Part shown: positions 21,780-32,523 of the stretch, in pieces
How the letters are laid out: each line of letters starts with the position of its first letter
How positions within the stretch are numbered: position 1 is the stretch's first letter
Assembly: GCF_901933205.1 (NCBI RefSeq)
Contig: NC_044600.1
Coordinates: 4,440,501-4,504,500, forward strand
Source of the DNA: Camarhynchus parvulus
Lineage: Eukaryota > Chordata > Aves > Passeriformes > Thraupidae
Direction: 5' to 3'
DNA: 64,000 nt
Made by a program: the position numbers and the translations under genes
The notes under the pieces: generated by a model
The model's database searches: none
What the model was told of the DNA's origin: nothing
What the model saw: the letters and a program-made list of their open reading frames with translations, nothing else

Positions 21780-22070
21780 CCGTCCTGGGGCAGCGAGAAG
21801 TCGCTATAGAGAACGCCCCGCTTTGAAGTGCGGGAGCTGCGATTGTGTCGAGTCCCCCTGGCAGCGGCGGCACCGGGGCTCTCTGGGGTCACCGGCTGCG
21901 TGCCTCGGCCGTGGCCGTCCCCTCGGTGCTGGCGGCGCTGTCACCCCGCGTGGGGCAGCGCTGGCTGTCCCCTCTGTCCCCTCTGTCCCCTCTCCGTTCC
22001 CCTTCCAGAGCTCCGCTGGGGATGCGCTCGTTCGGGCTCTCCACGGGCTGGAGGTTGGGACCTGAACCCA
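21780..22070. other. CpG-rich block
   Basis: GC-rich patch with a short CTGTCCCCT triplication at about 21967-21991. Frames of 80-122 codons are open in all three plus frames, which reflects composition rather than coding. Confidence 0.45.
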
Positions 22071-22229
22071 CCAACGCCGTTATTATCGTGCCAGAGCTGA
22101 TTTTATTATATTTAACCGATTTTTGGGTTTTTTTTCCCCCTCCACCACCACTCCTCTCATTGTTCATCCGCGGGAGGGGAAGGAGAGAGAGGGAAAAAAA
22201 AAAAAAGGTCTAAAAGGGGTTCGTTTTGA

Positions 22230-22800
22230 TTGTGTTTAATACAGCATGAAGCTCGGAGCGGTAAGCTGTGCCTCGGTGTCGTGACCTCTATATTGAAAAC
22301 TTCACCTTCAACACAAGTTCACTTTAGAGACAGGACGAGTTAGATTGCGCTTGGTGGGAACAAGTGCAAATTTAAAAACAGAGTCAATCATAACGGGGGT
22401 GGGGGCTGGGAAAGGGCAATTTAACCGTTTCTGGAGCCAGGAGTTAAGGTTTGCATTGTGTACATCCAGGCGCTGGGGCTCCTGCTGAAGCCCAGCCGCC
22501 CATCAGTGCTGAGAAAGCGGCTCCTGGAGCTCCGGAGAGGCTTTGGGAACACCTAACCAGCGTGGGGGAAGCTTAGGAAGCAAAAAGGAATTTACAGAGT
22601 ATTAGCAGAAATTAGCCAATACCGACACAAGCTCAATTAGTTCCTTCTTTCTTTTTTTTTTTTTTTTTTTTTTGGTCTCTGTTGGCTGCTCTTGAACGTG
22701 AGTAAATGCTGTGCAGGGAGAGAGGAGGGAGAGAGCCACACAGCCATCTCCGAGCCACAGCCAGGAGATGGACTGACAGATTGCAAATTAAACTAGTCCT
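22230..22800. promoter_or_regulatory. Candidate conserved upstream element with poly-T tract
   Basis: AT-balanced and repeat-free apart from a 22-nt T run at 22652-22673. It contains GTGCAAAT (7 of 8 match to the octamer) near 22363, nuclear-receptor-like half sites TGACCTC and AAGTTCA at about 22283-22321, and AATCATAA. Located about 3.3 kb upstream of the gene. The regulatory role is inferred. Confidence 0.25.
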
Positions 22801-25019
22801 AATGTACGAATGAATGCGGCCCCCCCCAAATCTCTCCCAGCACCAGCCCGGCAGCAGAGCCCGGCACGGAGGGAGCGTGGCTGCGGCTGGGCTGGTCCAG
22901 GGAGGGACAATAAAGCCAATCCCGGGCAGGAAAAATCACAAGGTAAATAGTATTTGTATTCTAACTGCTACGATTTCCGAAGCGGTTTGGGCGACTCCTT
23001 GCTCCTCTCCTCGAATCGCCTGTTATTGTTATTATTATTATTATTATTATCATTAATATCTTTTTTTCCACGTTGTTGATGTTTGAAAAATGTACTTGCT
23101 GCGGGAAAAAAAAAATGTCGTTCATTCGTGCACTGCCCCGTCATGTTCAGGTCACTGTTCTTTTTGAGCTGGGTCGGGTTTAGGAGGTCTTATCTCGAAC
23201 ATTTTGTTGGCGGAGCAAAAAAACCGTAAATATTCCGGGAAGTCTCTCCCCAAAGCGCCCATTTTTGCTGCGGGAGCGGTCTCGCCGTCTGTGAAATCCA
23301 CGAGTTGGGGCTGGTTGTGTGTGGTGGAGGAGCGCGGATGGGGAGAGGCTGCGGGGCAGGGCTGCGGCCCCGCTGCCGTCCCCGGCTCGGGCGGTGCGCG
23401 GCGGCTCCGGGGTCACGGACGGAGTTAATGGAGCCCCAACAATGCCGACCCCTTCCCTTCTACGTAGGCACTTTCCTCACCGTGCCATCCAAACCGGCGT
23501 GATGACAAGAACGCGCTGGTTTCATCCCGGACAGAAATCCCGTGGTTTTTTGGTCGTTGGTTGTGTTTTGTTGTTGTTTTTTTTTTATTTTCCGGTGAAG
23601 CTTCTCCCAGCGAACGGGGGGATGCTCTCAGAGATGGGCACCCCCAGCTCCTGCCACCGCAGAGGCCGTCCCGCCTGTGCTTTAGAAATAATCCAAATAC
23701 AGTTCCCGAACGGACAGAATTCTGCTCAGACATGTTTAAAGGAGAATGGGTTGGATTTGAGCACTGGCTAGTTAACCTCTGTTGACTAATGAGACACTGA
23801 AGACAAATCGCTCTGTTCCTTGGATGACAAATACCTGCGTTGCTGTTTGGTAGCTTACCGAGCAATTTCCATGTGGGGTTTGGGTTCATGTGTTGTGTTT
23901 TCCCTTTCATTTATTTATTTATTATTTATTTAACTATACGCTTTTCCAGCTGTAGCAGTCGGCGTGCAAAGCATCCAGCGATGCTCCTGATCTCGCAGAG
24001 GGATTGAAACGCCTCCTGCATTTTGAAGCGCCTCGTCATCCCTAGATTTACGTTTATAAATACGTAGATGCTGCTGCTAATTCTTGGTTTTCTCACAGAC
24101 TTTCGTATGTTTACGGCTCTGTGGAAAGTTTCCTCCCCGCTCCCTTCAGATCGCGCCAACCAAAGCTGTTATAAAAATGAACTTTCAGGCCAGGCTGCCT
24201 TGCTAAAAGATGTTTCCTTCGTGAATTGAGCTTGGGCGGTGCAGGATGGTGATGCTGGGGCAGGCTGGGTGTCGTCCCCCCCACAAAAATCCCCAACAGC
24301 CCCTGCCACAGCTCCATGCGCTCCATCCCCAGCAGGTTTTTTCTCTCCCCCCCGCCCAGCAGAGTGCCGGTGCAAGGCTCTGGAGGCTGCAGCATCCCTT
24401 CCCCTCCGTGCCCTGCCCATGCCGGGGGCTGCGGGCGATAAATCACCGCGGGCCCCGGAGCGCACACGGGGGAGTCGCCATCAGAGCGGGGCAGACCGCC
24501 CTCGGCTGCGGGAAATAAATGGGAATAAATCAAAGTGGGGGCTGCCCGGGCCAGGGGGTGCCCGGGGCCCGCCCCGCTCCGCCCGAGCGGAGACGGGCAA
24601 AGGCGCTCTGCAAACTTTTAATGAAATCACCGGCGCTATCGATTTTTATGGGTTTTTTTTACCGCGCTTCAGACATTGGAAAGTGTCCCTCTGGGGATGG
24701 GGGAGGGGGCAGAAGGCAGCGGTGCAACGCGAGCTGTATTGGATATTGAGTTATTTCATATTTTAGAAAAATCAACCGCGTCTCTGAGGGTCCTCCAGAG
24801 AGGAAAGGACTCCGGGAGGGGCTTGAGCCAACCCACAGAGCTGGGGTTTAGCCGTGCAGGTATCAATTTGCAGTCCCCTCGTGGAGCTCTAGGGGCCCGT
24901 GTTATCCCCGCGCTCCCTGATGGAGAACCCCGGGAGAGCCGGCTCTCCCCCTCGGACAACGCGTTCTTGAAGTGCCACATCCAAGTATTTCCTATTTGCC
25001 TCTTCTCCAAACTGTTTTG
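22801..25019. other. Mixed GC-rich and AT-rich upstream sequence, no gene
   Basis: Alternating CpG-rich patches (about 23220-23430, 24340-24620, 24880-24960) and AT-rich stretches, with a (TTA)n run at 23022-23050. Frames up to 175 codons (24239-24766 plus) and 161 codons (23425-23910 minus) are open but have no recognisable domain and overlap opposite-strand frames. I treat them as compositional. Confidence 0.5.
23022..23050. repeat. (TTA)n microsatellite
   Basis: About nine TTA units on the plus strand with one G interruption near the start. Confidence 0.85.
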
Positions 25020-25300
25020 AAATTACTAGTAGCGGATAAGTAAATTGCAAGTAAACCTAGTGAATTAGGATGAGTCTCTATCAGTTTAATTTATGTTTTA
25101 TAGTTAGTTTAGCCTTCTGATTTGATTGCCTTAGTAATGTGAATTGCCTACAGCTGCTGATGATACAGCTTTAATTCTGTTTTAAAGGTCATGTAAACAT
25201 GTGCCTGTAGCATAAGGAATGCAAATTCAATTCCCTTTTAATGCTTCCTCACATTCACTTCACAGCCTTCACCTAGAAAATTAGCAGGATTTAATAGGGA
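25020..25300. promoter_or_regulatory. Candidate enhancer with perfect octamer
   Basis: AT-rich, repeat-free block about 6 kb upstream of POU3F4 with an exact ATGCAAAT at 25219-25226. It also has CAGCTGCTG and GATGATACAGC (about 25151-25169), GCTTTAATTCTG, and several TAAT cores. This is one of the more enhancer-like stretches in the window. Conservation could not be assessed. Confidence 0.33.
25219..25226 (+). promoter_or_regulatory. Octamer motif ATGCAAAT
   Basis: Exact octamer, the consensus POU-domain site, in an AT-rich candidate enhancer about 6.1 kb upstream of POU3F4. Confidence 0.4.
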
Positions 25301-26258
25301 GCCGTGTGGCTGTTGTGATTCCATTAAAAGCCCCTCTCCCCCCAGGCGTGGCTCTCCCGGCCCACCCCACGCCCGTGACGCTTCCCACGCCCGTTTTGGT
25401 GGGAATCGAGGCATTTTCCACCCCGGGACGGACTCATCCCTTCACCTGGATGCTTTATCCGCAGGTAACTGTCCCAGGGCTGGAGAACCCGGCGGCACCG
25501 GGAATTCCCCCTCCAAGCAGCCAGAGCATCACCCAGGTGTACACCTATGCGTAAGGCTGTAGTACAGCCGCGTGTTCCTTACGTCACGGTGAAAGACGGT
25601 GCTGGGAAAGAGAAAAATGGATAAAAGTTCTTGTTTTGGGCCGAGGTGGGCTCTCCACATCAGCAGGAGGAGAAGCTGCGCCGCGATGCCAAGGTGATAG
25701 GTGTAAATGCGAGGCGCCTGCGCCTTGCAGACGGGCATTTTCGAATTAATTTTTAAACACAGCCAGCTCTGAGTTCATCAGAGATTGCTTCACCCTACTG
25801 CAGGGATAAAGAAAAAAAGAAAGAAAAGATATAGAGCTAGAAAAAAAAAATTATTATACCACTGTCTTCCCCCTGGTTCAAAGGGTTTTAGTGAAGTTGC
25901 TGGGAAGTTTTGCCTTTGAACGGGCGGGCTCTAACGAGCGGGGAAGAGCGTCAAAAAAGCCACTCCGGAGTCGCTTTGAAAAGGGAGCGATCTGTCTGTG
26001 CAAAGCCAGCCGGGGCGAGAGGCGATCCCGCGGCCCCTCCGGCCGCAGGGACCCGGCAGCGCCCGGGGAGCCCGCACCGGCACCGGGCACCGGGGAGCGG
26101 AGGGACCGGCCCGGCACCCCGCGGGCTCCTCCCGGGGACAGCGGTGTCGCAGGAGGAGCCCACAGCTCCTTTGGGTGTTTTCCTGCGCTCAGGAGGGTCC
26201 TCTGCGTTACCCCAAACACTTGCCGGCCCGACCTCATCTTCATCGCCAGCATCCCTGC
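25301..26258. other. GC-rich upstream flank, no gene called
   Basis: The block 25306-25554 is CpG-rich and open for 82 codons, with a proline-rich translation. It is bounded internally by acceptor-like CCCCCCAG and donor-like CCGCAG|GTAACT, but has no known homology. Positions 25920-26160 form another CpG-rich patch leading into the minisatellite. No confident gene is present. Confidence 0.45.
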
Positions 26259-26664
26259 CTTCATCCCATCACCTGTGTGTGTCCCCCAGCTTCATCCCCA
26301 TCACCTGTGTGTGTCCCCCAGCTTCATCCCATCACCTGTGTGTGTCCCCCAGCTTCATCCCATCACCTGTGTGTGTCCCCCAGCTTCATCCCCATCACCT
26401 GTGTGTGTCCCCCAGCTTCATCCCCATCACCTATGCCTCCCCTCCAGCTTCATCCCATCACCTGTGTGTGTCCCCAGCTTCATCCCATCACCTGTGTGTG
26501 TCCCCCAGCTTCATCCCCATCACCTGTGTGTCCCCCAGCTTCATCCCCATCACCTATGCCTCCCCTCCAGCTTCATCTCCATCACCTGTGTGTGTCCTCA
26601 GCTTCATCCCATCACCTGTGTGTGTCCCCCAGCTTCATCCCCATCACCTGTGCCTCGCCACCAG
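26259..26664. repeat. Minisatellite, 13 units of 30-32 bp
   Basis: Thirteen tandem units each begin CTTCATCCC(C)ATCACCTGTG and end (C)CCCCAG on the plus strand. Units 6 and 10 share a variant end (ATGCCTCCCCTCCAG), and unit 13 has a related one, giving a 4-unit higher-order period. Single-base and GT-dinucleotide length changes distinguish other units. Because the unit lacks stop codons, all three plus frames stay open (353, 318 and 270 codons). I do not regard these as genes. Confidence 0.93.
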
Positions 26665-26800
26665 CATTCCCACCTCTGCCTTCATCCCCATCACCCCGTG
26701 TCCCTCTATCTTCATCCCCATCACCCCCGCCTCTCTCTCCCCATCACCCCTGCCTCTCCAGCCTTCATTCCCACCCCTCTGCCTCCCCACCCGCTCCCCA
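26665..26800. repeat. Degenerate tail of the minisatellite
   Basis: Four or more diverged copies of the CTTCATCCCCATCACC core are followed by pyrimidine-rich sequence. They are probably older units of the adjacent array. Confidence 0.6.
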
Positions 26801-29800
26801 CTCGCTGTGAAAATGGTTCAGGTGCCCTCAGGTGCCCCCCGGAGGCCCAAGGAGCCGCGGTGCTGAGAGCACCTGCCCCCTTCCCTTGCAGTGGCAGCGA
26901 GGAGCCCACCCCGTGCCCGTCTCTTCCTTGGCTAAAAATGAGCGTTTTTTAGCAAAATCTGAATACTTGTAGTAACAGCTCATTGGTGATTCTGCTAATG
27001 TTGCACACCTCATTAAATAGCCCCAAACACAAGGAGGTTTAAATGACTTTATTGAATTAAAAATAGCATAGGAAATCACCTATGGTACTTTCATCAAATA
27101 ATTACTGTAAACTCTATACATACAGAGAGAGATCCCTTTTAACAAATCTATTCCTAAAGCACGGGGGGGGTTCTGCTTAATGGCTGAAATAACTTAGAGC
27201 AGCACAACCCGCTTGAAACATTGAGCCACACTCGGGCACTTCCTAATATGTTCCTGTGTGTTTCCCTGAGTGTTTTTCTTCCTTATCTTTTTTTATATCT
27301 GAAGTTCTATTCCCCTGCTCTACTCCATGTATTTGATCATTTTTTCAAGTCCCTTGGCTGAACCAATCTCTTTTCATGCAGAGGATAAAAAGAGAAAAAC
27401 TTCAAAGTAGGTTCAGGTAATTAACAGCTGAGGGGAATATAATCTAAACCATAGGCCCTGCTTTGCACCCAGGTCTGCTTTCAGAGCCAGCCGGCAAGGG
27501 AGTGCCTATTCCCCATAGCATCCAAATCTGCTTCCTCTGAACAGCTTTGCCAGGCCTCCAGTTATCACATCTGCATTTCAAACACCATGTCTCTGGCATT
27601 AATTATTAATTAGCCTACAGTCACCCCAGAGGATTTAAGTTCCAGCCTGCACATACTTATTCATTGACCTCTATCTTAGTTTTTGTTGGAAAAAAACCCA
27701 CTAGAATGCTTAATAATTTCCTTTCTCTCAGACCCTCTGTTCCAGTTTCGTGGCAGGGAAACAGTATATTTTGAGATGGAAAATCACAGGGTTGTCTAGA
27801 AATTTGTTTAGAGCAAAACGCTATGTCAAGAGTTTGAACAAACCATTTCAAAAGATTTAGAAGGAGTTTTGCTGGAGCATTTTTACCTTTGACAAATGAA
27901 TTTATGGATTTCCCAGAACTGAGAGATGGTGGAGACAAACGCAAGGCAGTTTGGCTCAGCGTGGAGCAGTTCTCCACGTGCACTTTAAAAATACAAACTG
28001 GATTTAATTGCTGGGTGGCACATTTAGAGGATCAAACCAAGGCAAACGCTCATGTGAAAGCTCTGGGGTTACCCTGCTATTGACACTGGTAAGAAGGAAA
28101 ATAAAAATGCTGTGGCAAGGCACAGGAGTACTTGGGCATTAAATCTGAGCTCTGTCCTCAGGAATATGGAGCTGAAGGAGCCTATTTTTGTATCAGTCCC
28201 AAGGTAGTTTGGAAGAGCTCCTTAGCCATTAGAATAAGTACATATCTCACTGCTGCTTTCTTTGCCATTTTGTGTCTTGAGATCAGGGTTCCAGAAGTAA
28301 AAATATCAGAGCAATCAGGTAGAAACTGAGTTATATGATTCTCTTTTTTCTCAAAACTCCACGAAATCCGAAGTGCCTGTTTAGAGTTTGGATGAGCAGT
28401 TTATTGCATACTCCCCTTTGTTAATGGATTTTAATGCTACAATATCCCACCCCTCTTTTAATTCCTCATGCAATTATCCCTTGATAAACTTTTAAAAATG
28501 TTGCCGTGGTTCCTCGTTTTTATTTGTGGTGCTGCTATCTGAAATAATCACTGAAACATGAAATATTTCTCCACTTTGCTTCCTAAGGAAGTGTTTAGTC
28601 TGTAATCACGAGGTCAGACTGGTTGACTTCTGTGCCAGTCTAGAATTGATTTTTGGAAAGCATTTAATCTGCGCCTAAGACTCTTTGAATTCCTATTTAG
28701 TGGAGGATATGGAAAAGAGCTCTGAGACACAAACATTTGTACTTAAACTGCCTCGGGAAACAACAATGCCTTTTTCCAAAATTGCAGCTAAACCAACCCT
28801 TTCAGAAAATCATAAGCTTGTGCTGAAATGAGCACCTGAAAATAGATGTAGGGGCCAAAACTGTTGACTTCCATGAGGGATCTCTCTCCTCAACCTCCCT
28901 GAGAGTTTTGAGGAGTTGTTGCTGCTCTTTTATTATTTTCACATTTTATGAGTAGATCTGGGGAACGTTCAGCATTCAGTAATAACTATTTTTCCCTCTG
29001 CTTCAAATATTTAGAATATTTCTTACATTCAATTTAAACAGCAAAAAGTGCCAGTATTTCACAAGGAAAAGAGGAACAGGCAATACTTCAAATTTAATTT
29101 CCAGGAAGATGGTTCCCATTTATAAAACAACAGATTGTATCTTGGTGCTGAAGAGGGAGGTAGATCCAGACTATTTTAATGAGACATCCAGGACCTTTTA
29201 ATCACTTCTGCAGTGATACTAATACCAGTAATAACAGTGATAATGGAAAAAAAACCCTGGTGTGAAACCAGGGCTGGAATCTGTTCTCGGTAAATGTCAG
29301 AATGTTTCTGAAATTAAAACTTAGTGTTAATGTAGCTCTGTTCCATATGAATATTAAAGAGGAATAGGGGCTGAATTTCTTCCACAGCAGAGTGAGATGT
29401 TGTTTTAGCAAACAGCCACATGGCAGCTCGATCTGCAGGGATGGATCTGGGGTGATTTTGGGGGGTGGCTGAGGGTGAGGGCAGCTGGGCTGGGTTTGAG
29501 CCCTCTGCTGCTGTCTCCTCCTCCTGCCTTTTGTTTACATTTATTGCCATTTGTTAACCAGGTCCTTGGGATAAAGGTTCCATGCCCCAAGATTGGAAAA
29601 CTGTTGCCAGTGCTGTTAAATTACATTTCTATGTGGTTGTAGAGCCAGGAGTGAGGAAAGCATGAATGTACAGATACAGTGGGTTTGACATGTTGTGAAA
29701 TATTTGTACTGTTCATGTTAGGAGAGATGAATTTCTATAACAAGCCTATTTTATGCTTCATTTTATATATATTTGCATTTATAGCTTTCTGTTAAAGCTT

Positions 29801-31343
29801 AAATATTTTACTCTGTTGGTGAGATCTAACCCTTGGCAAGTCTGGAAATGCTTTGACCTCCATTCTTATTACACCCTTCACTTTTTTTTCATTTAAAATA
29901 ACACCTGCAATAGTTTTCCAGCCGTGCCTGACATCCACCAAGGACTGAGCTGGAGCTGCATTTTGTATTTCGAATGTTTCGCACGAACATGTTTGGAATT
30001 CAGATTTGGAGGGTTGCAGATCACTTTTTATGTAGAGAAGCCACATGGGTAATTCTGATTTTCAATTACTTGCAGCGTGATTATGGTAAAAGACTGTTGA
30101 TTCCTTGTGTGCTTGGGGTCCATGGGCATCTCTTGATGAAGCCCTGGGTGCAGTTTGAGGGAGGGTTTGCCACCTGTGCCCTTGGAGGGAACAAAGCTCT
30201 GGTGGAAGGGGTGGGTGAGGTGGAGATCTCTGCAGATTCTGCTGTGTCAGCAGAAATGGGGCTGGATTAGATTAAATTAGATTAGAGGAGAACGTGGGGC
30301 TGGACCTTGAGTTGGCATCACTGACAGCACAGGGTGGTGCTGAAATCTGGGGAGGAAGGCTGGGTGACAGGAGCAGAGGATGTGTGCAGCGTCACCAAAG
30401 GCTGCGTGAGTGACATCAGAATGGTTTTGGGTAATGTTTGAAATAATCAAAGCCTCTGGAAGATCCTTGTCCTTCCTTGGTGGTTTTGCCTGGCAATGAA
30501 CACGCCCTGGATGTGCAGCACGTGCAAAATTGATGTGATGAGGGTGGGAGCAGGGAGAACCCATGAGGAGGCAGCAGATCCCTGTGCCCAGAGGTGCCGC
30601 AGATCCTCAGTGGGGACTTTGGCACAGCGACCATCAGCCAGCTATTTCTGAATTCAGCCTGAGCCCATCCTGAACTTGCTGTTTCCCTGACTACAACCTG
30701 ACCATGCCTGTCTTCCTAAAATTTCCTTTCAGCCACGTCAGCCCTAAACCCCCAAAATGTGACACCCCCAGAGCCCTTGCTGACCCTGCCTGGCGCCTCA
30801 TCCTGTGCAGCAACTCTGGAGTGTTTTAGCCCTTCCAAGGCAGGGGAGGGCTCAGGATGAGCCTGGAAGTGGCCACAGCCCCTGCTCCTGCCTCAGCCCC
30901 AGCTCGTGGCCACCTGAGCAGGGTTTGTGGGGTGTCTCCTGAGCAGGGTTTGTGGGGGGCTCCTGCCAGACACCCCTGGCACAGCCGGGCACATCCCGCT
31001 CCTGACCCACCACCTCCCCTTGGAGCCCCCACGCTGGGCTGGGCACTTTGAGGTCCTTGCCAGTGCCCCTGTGCAAAGTTTTGAAGACTTTTTAGAGTTC
31101 CCCGTCCTGCCACGTATGTATTTTCCTTCCTTTCTTCAAATTTATTTTAGTTTCTCTTTCCCTCTCCACGCAAAAATTGCCGGGGTTCCATTTACTTCCC
31201 TTGCTGGGAGTTTGCAGTGGAATAAGTTGATGGGGCCAGGTTTAAGGTGAATTGTCACAGTTTGGGTGACTTCAGTCAGCTGGCAGTCCAGCCTATTTGG
31301 TTGCAAATAATGTGCTTTCTAAAATAAAACCTTTCATCACAAA
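26801..31343. other. Upstream gene desert; no gene seen
   Basis: AT-rich non-coding DNA. The stretch 27540-27660 contains a dense homeodomain cluster (ATTAATTATTAATTAG at about 27599-27614) and is a possible enhancer. The stretch 28370-28700 is repeat-free and enhancer-like. A short (ATTAG/ATTAA) patch lies at 30267-30288. Open frames are all 108 codons or fewer and lack protein-like features. Confidence 0.5.
27540..27660. promoter_or_regulatory. Candidate homeodomain cluster element
   Basis: Tight cluster of TAAT/ATTA cores around 27599-27614, next to ACATCTGCATTTC (near-octamer) at about 27568. Repeat-free. Motif-based call only. Confidence 0.22.
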
Positions 31344-31426
31344 AATCATAGAATATTGGAATGGTTTGGGTTGGAAAAGACCTTAAAGATTGTCTCATTC
31401 CAACCCTGCTGCCATGGGCAGGGGAA
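31344..31426 (-). mobile_element. CR1 LINE 3' end fragment
   Basis: Reverse complement of the CR1 3' terminus: AATCATAGAAT, then ATGGTTTGGGTTGGAAAAGA, CCTTAAAGAT, CATTCCAACCC, and GCCATGGGCAGGGG. About 80 bp remain, an extreme 5' truncation that is common for CR1. Confidence 0.85.
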
Positions 31427-32355
31427 AAATATGAGCAGCATTTAAAAACCATTTATACATGCAATCCAAAGAATAAGGATGATATTTGGGAATTTTTGGC
31501 TTTTCTTATCATTGCTATAAGTTTTGAAATCACAAACCCGAGTGTATGTGTGTGCCATGTAACTGCTACCACCAAATCACATGTAACACTCCATGGTAAT
31601 TGTGTTCATAATTATGGAGTTAATTGAATTTCTGCAATAGTTAAAAACGGGCACATAAAAGTCTCTCAAGATTAAATGTTTTAGTTAGGAAAGAACACAC
31701 TCTTTTGGAATATTGAATAAAACAAAATCAGTTCTCATATGCAAGTGAGCTTAGGACTGATGAAATAACCTCCCAAAACGAACCTTGTCCATAAATGCTG
31801 CTCTAAACTGGGGTCACGCAGGAGCCAGGGATTTTTTGCAATGCTCTAAGAAGGAAAAGCTGTGTGTGTGGAGGTGTTTGTGAGCTGGAGAGCCGCTGTA
31901 GAGGAGCTGCAGCCTCTGCATCTGCCAGGCTTGGGAGGTATAGGAGTGCTCTAAAAATGCTCTGCTGCCAAATTAGCCCTGCTATTGACAGGGTAATATT
32001 GGAACAATGTGTAAGAAAGTCAGATTTTGCTTTAGCGTTTGGAAAGGAGAGGTAACTCTTTTTTTTTTTTTAATTTTTATTTTTATTTTGTGATCTCATT
32101 GGTGTTTTTGTGCCACTTTGGGCTAACTTAAAACTCTCTGGTTCCACAGAGGAGTCACGAGATGTAAAATCACAGAGAATGTGAACCTGTGGGTCTGCTG
32201 TCTTTGTCCTGTCTATTATCAACTGATTTATCTTTGGAGAGAAAAGAATAAGGGCAATAATTCCCAGTGTGTTTGATATTAAACCTGGATATCTCACCAT
32301 GGGCAGAGTCATCCTCCTGAAAATGAGAAAAGATTGATAAAAACATATTGGAGTT
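31427..32355. other. Intergenic; nothing recognised
   Basis: AT-rich non-coding sequence with a poly-T stretch near 32060-32090. No frames of note. Confidence 0.55.
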
Positions 32356-32523
32356 TCTTCTCTTCTCTTCTCTTCTCTTCTCTTCTCTTCTCTTCTCTTC
32401 TCTTCTCTTCTCTTCTCTTCTCTTCTCTTCTCTTCTCTTCTCTTCTCTTCTCTTCTCTTCTCTTCTCTTCTCTTCTCTTCTCTTCTCTTCTCTTCTCTTC
32501 TCTTCTCTTCTCTTCTCTTCTCT
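32356..32523. repeat. (TTCTC)n pentanucleotide array
   Basis: About 33 nearly perfect tandem copies of TTCTC (GAGAA on the minus strand) span roughly 168 bp. It is a pure pyrimidine/purine mirror tract. The long REEKR-type minus frames and LLFSS-type plus frames over it are artefacts of the repeat. Confidence 0.97.

Noticed and set aside
25891..26952. 353-, 318- and 270-codon plus-strand frames with HPHHLCVSP-type repeats
   Set aside because: Produced by a minisatellite whose unit has no stop codon in any frame. Variation between units is indel-type (30-32 bp), which would shift the frame, so there is no coding constraint.
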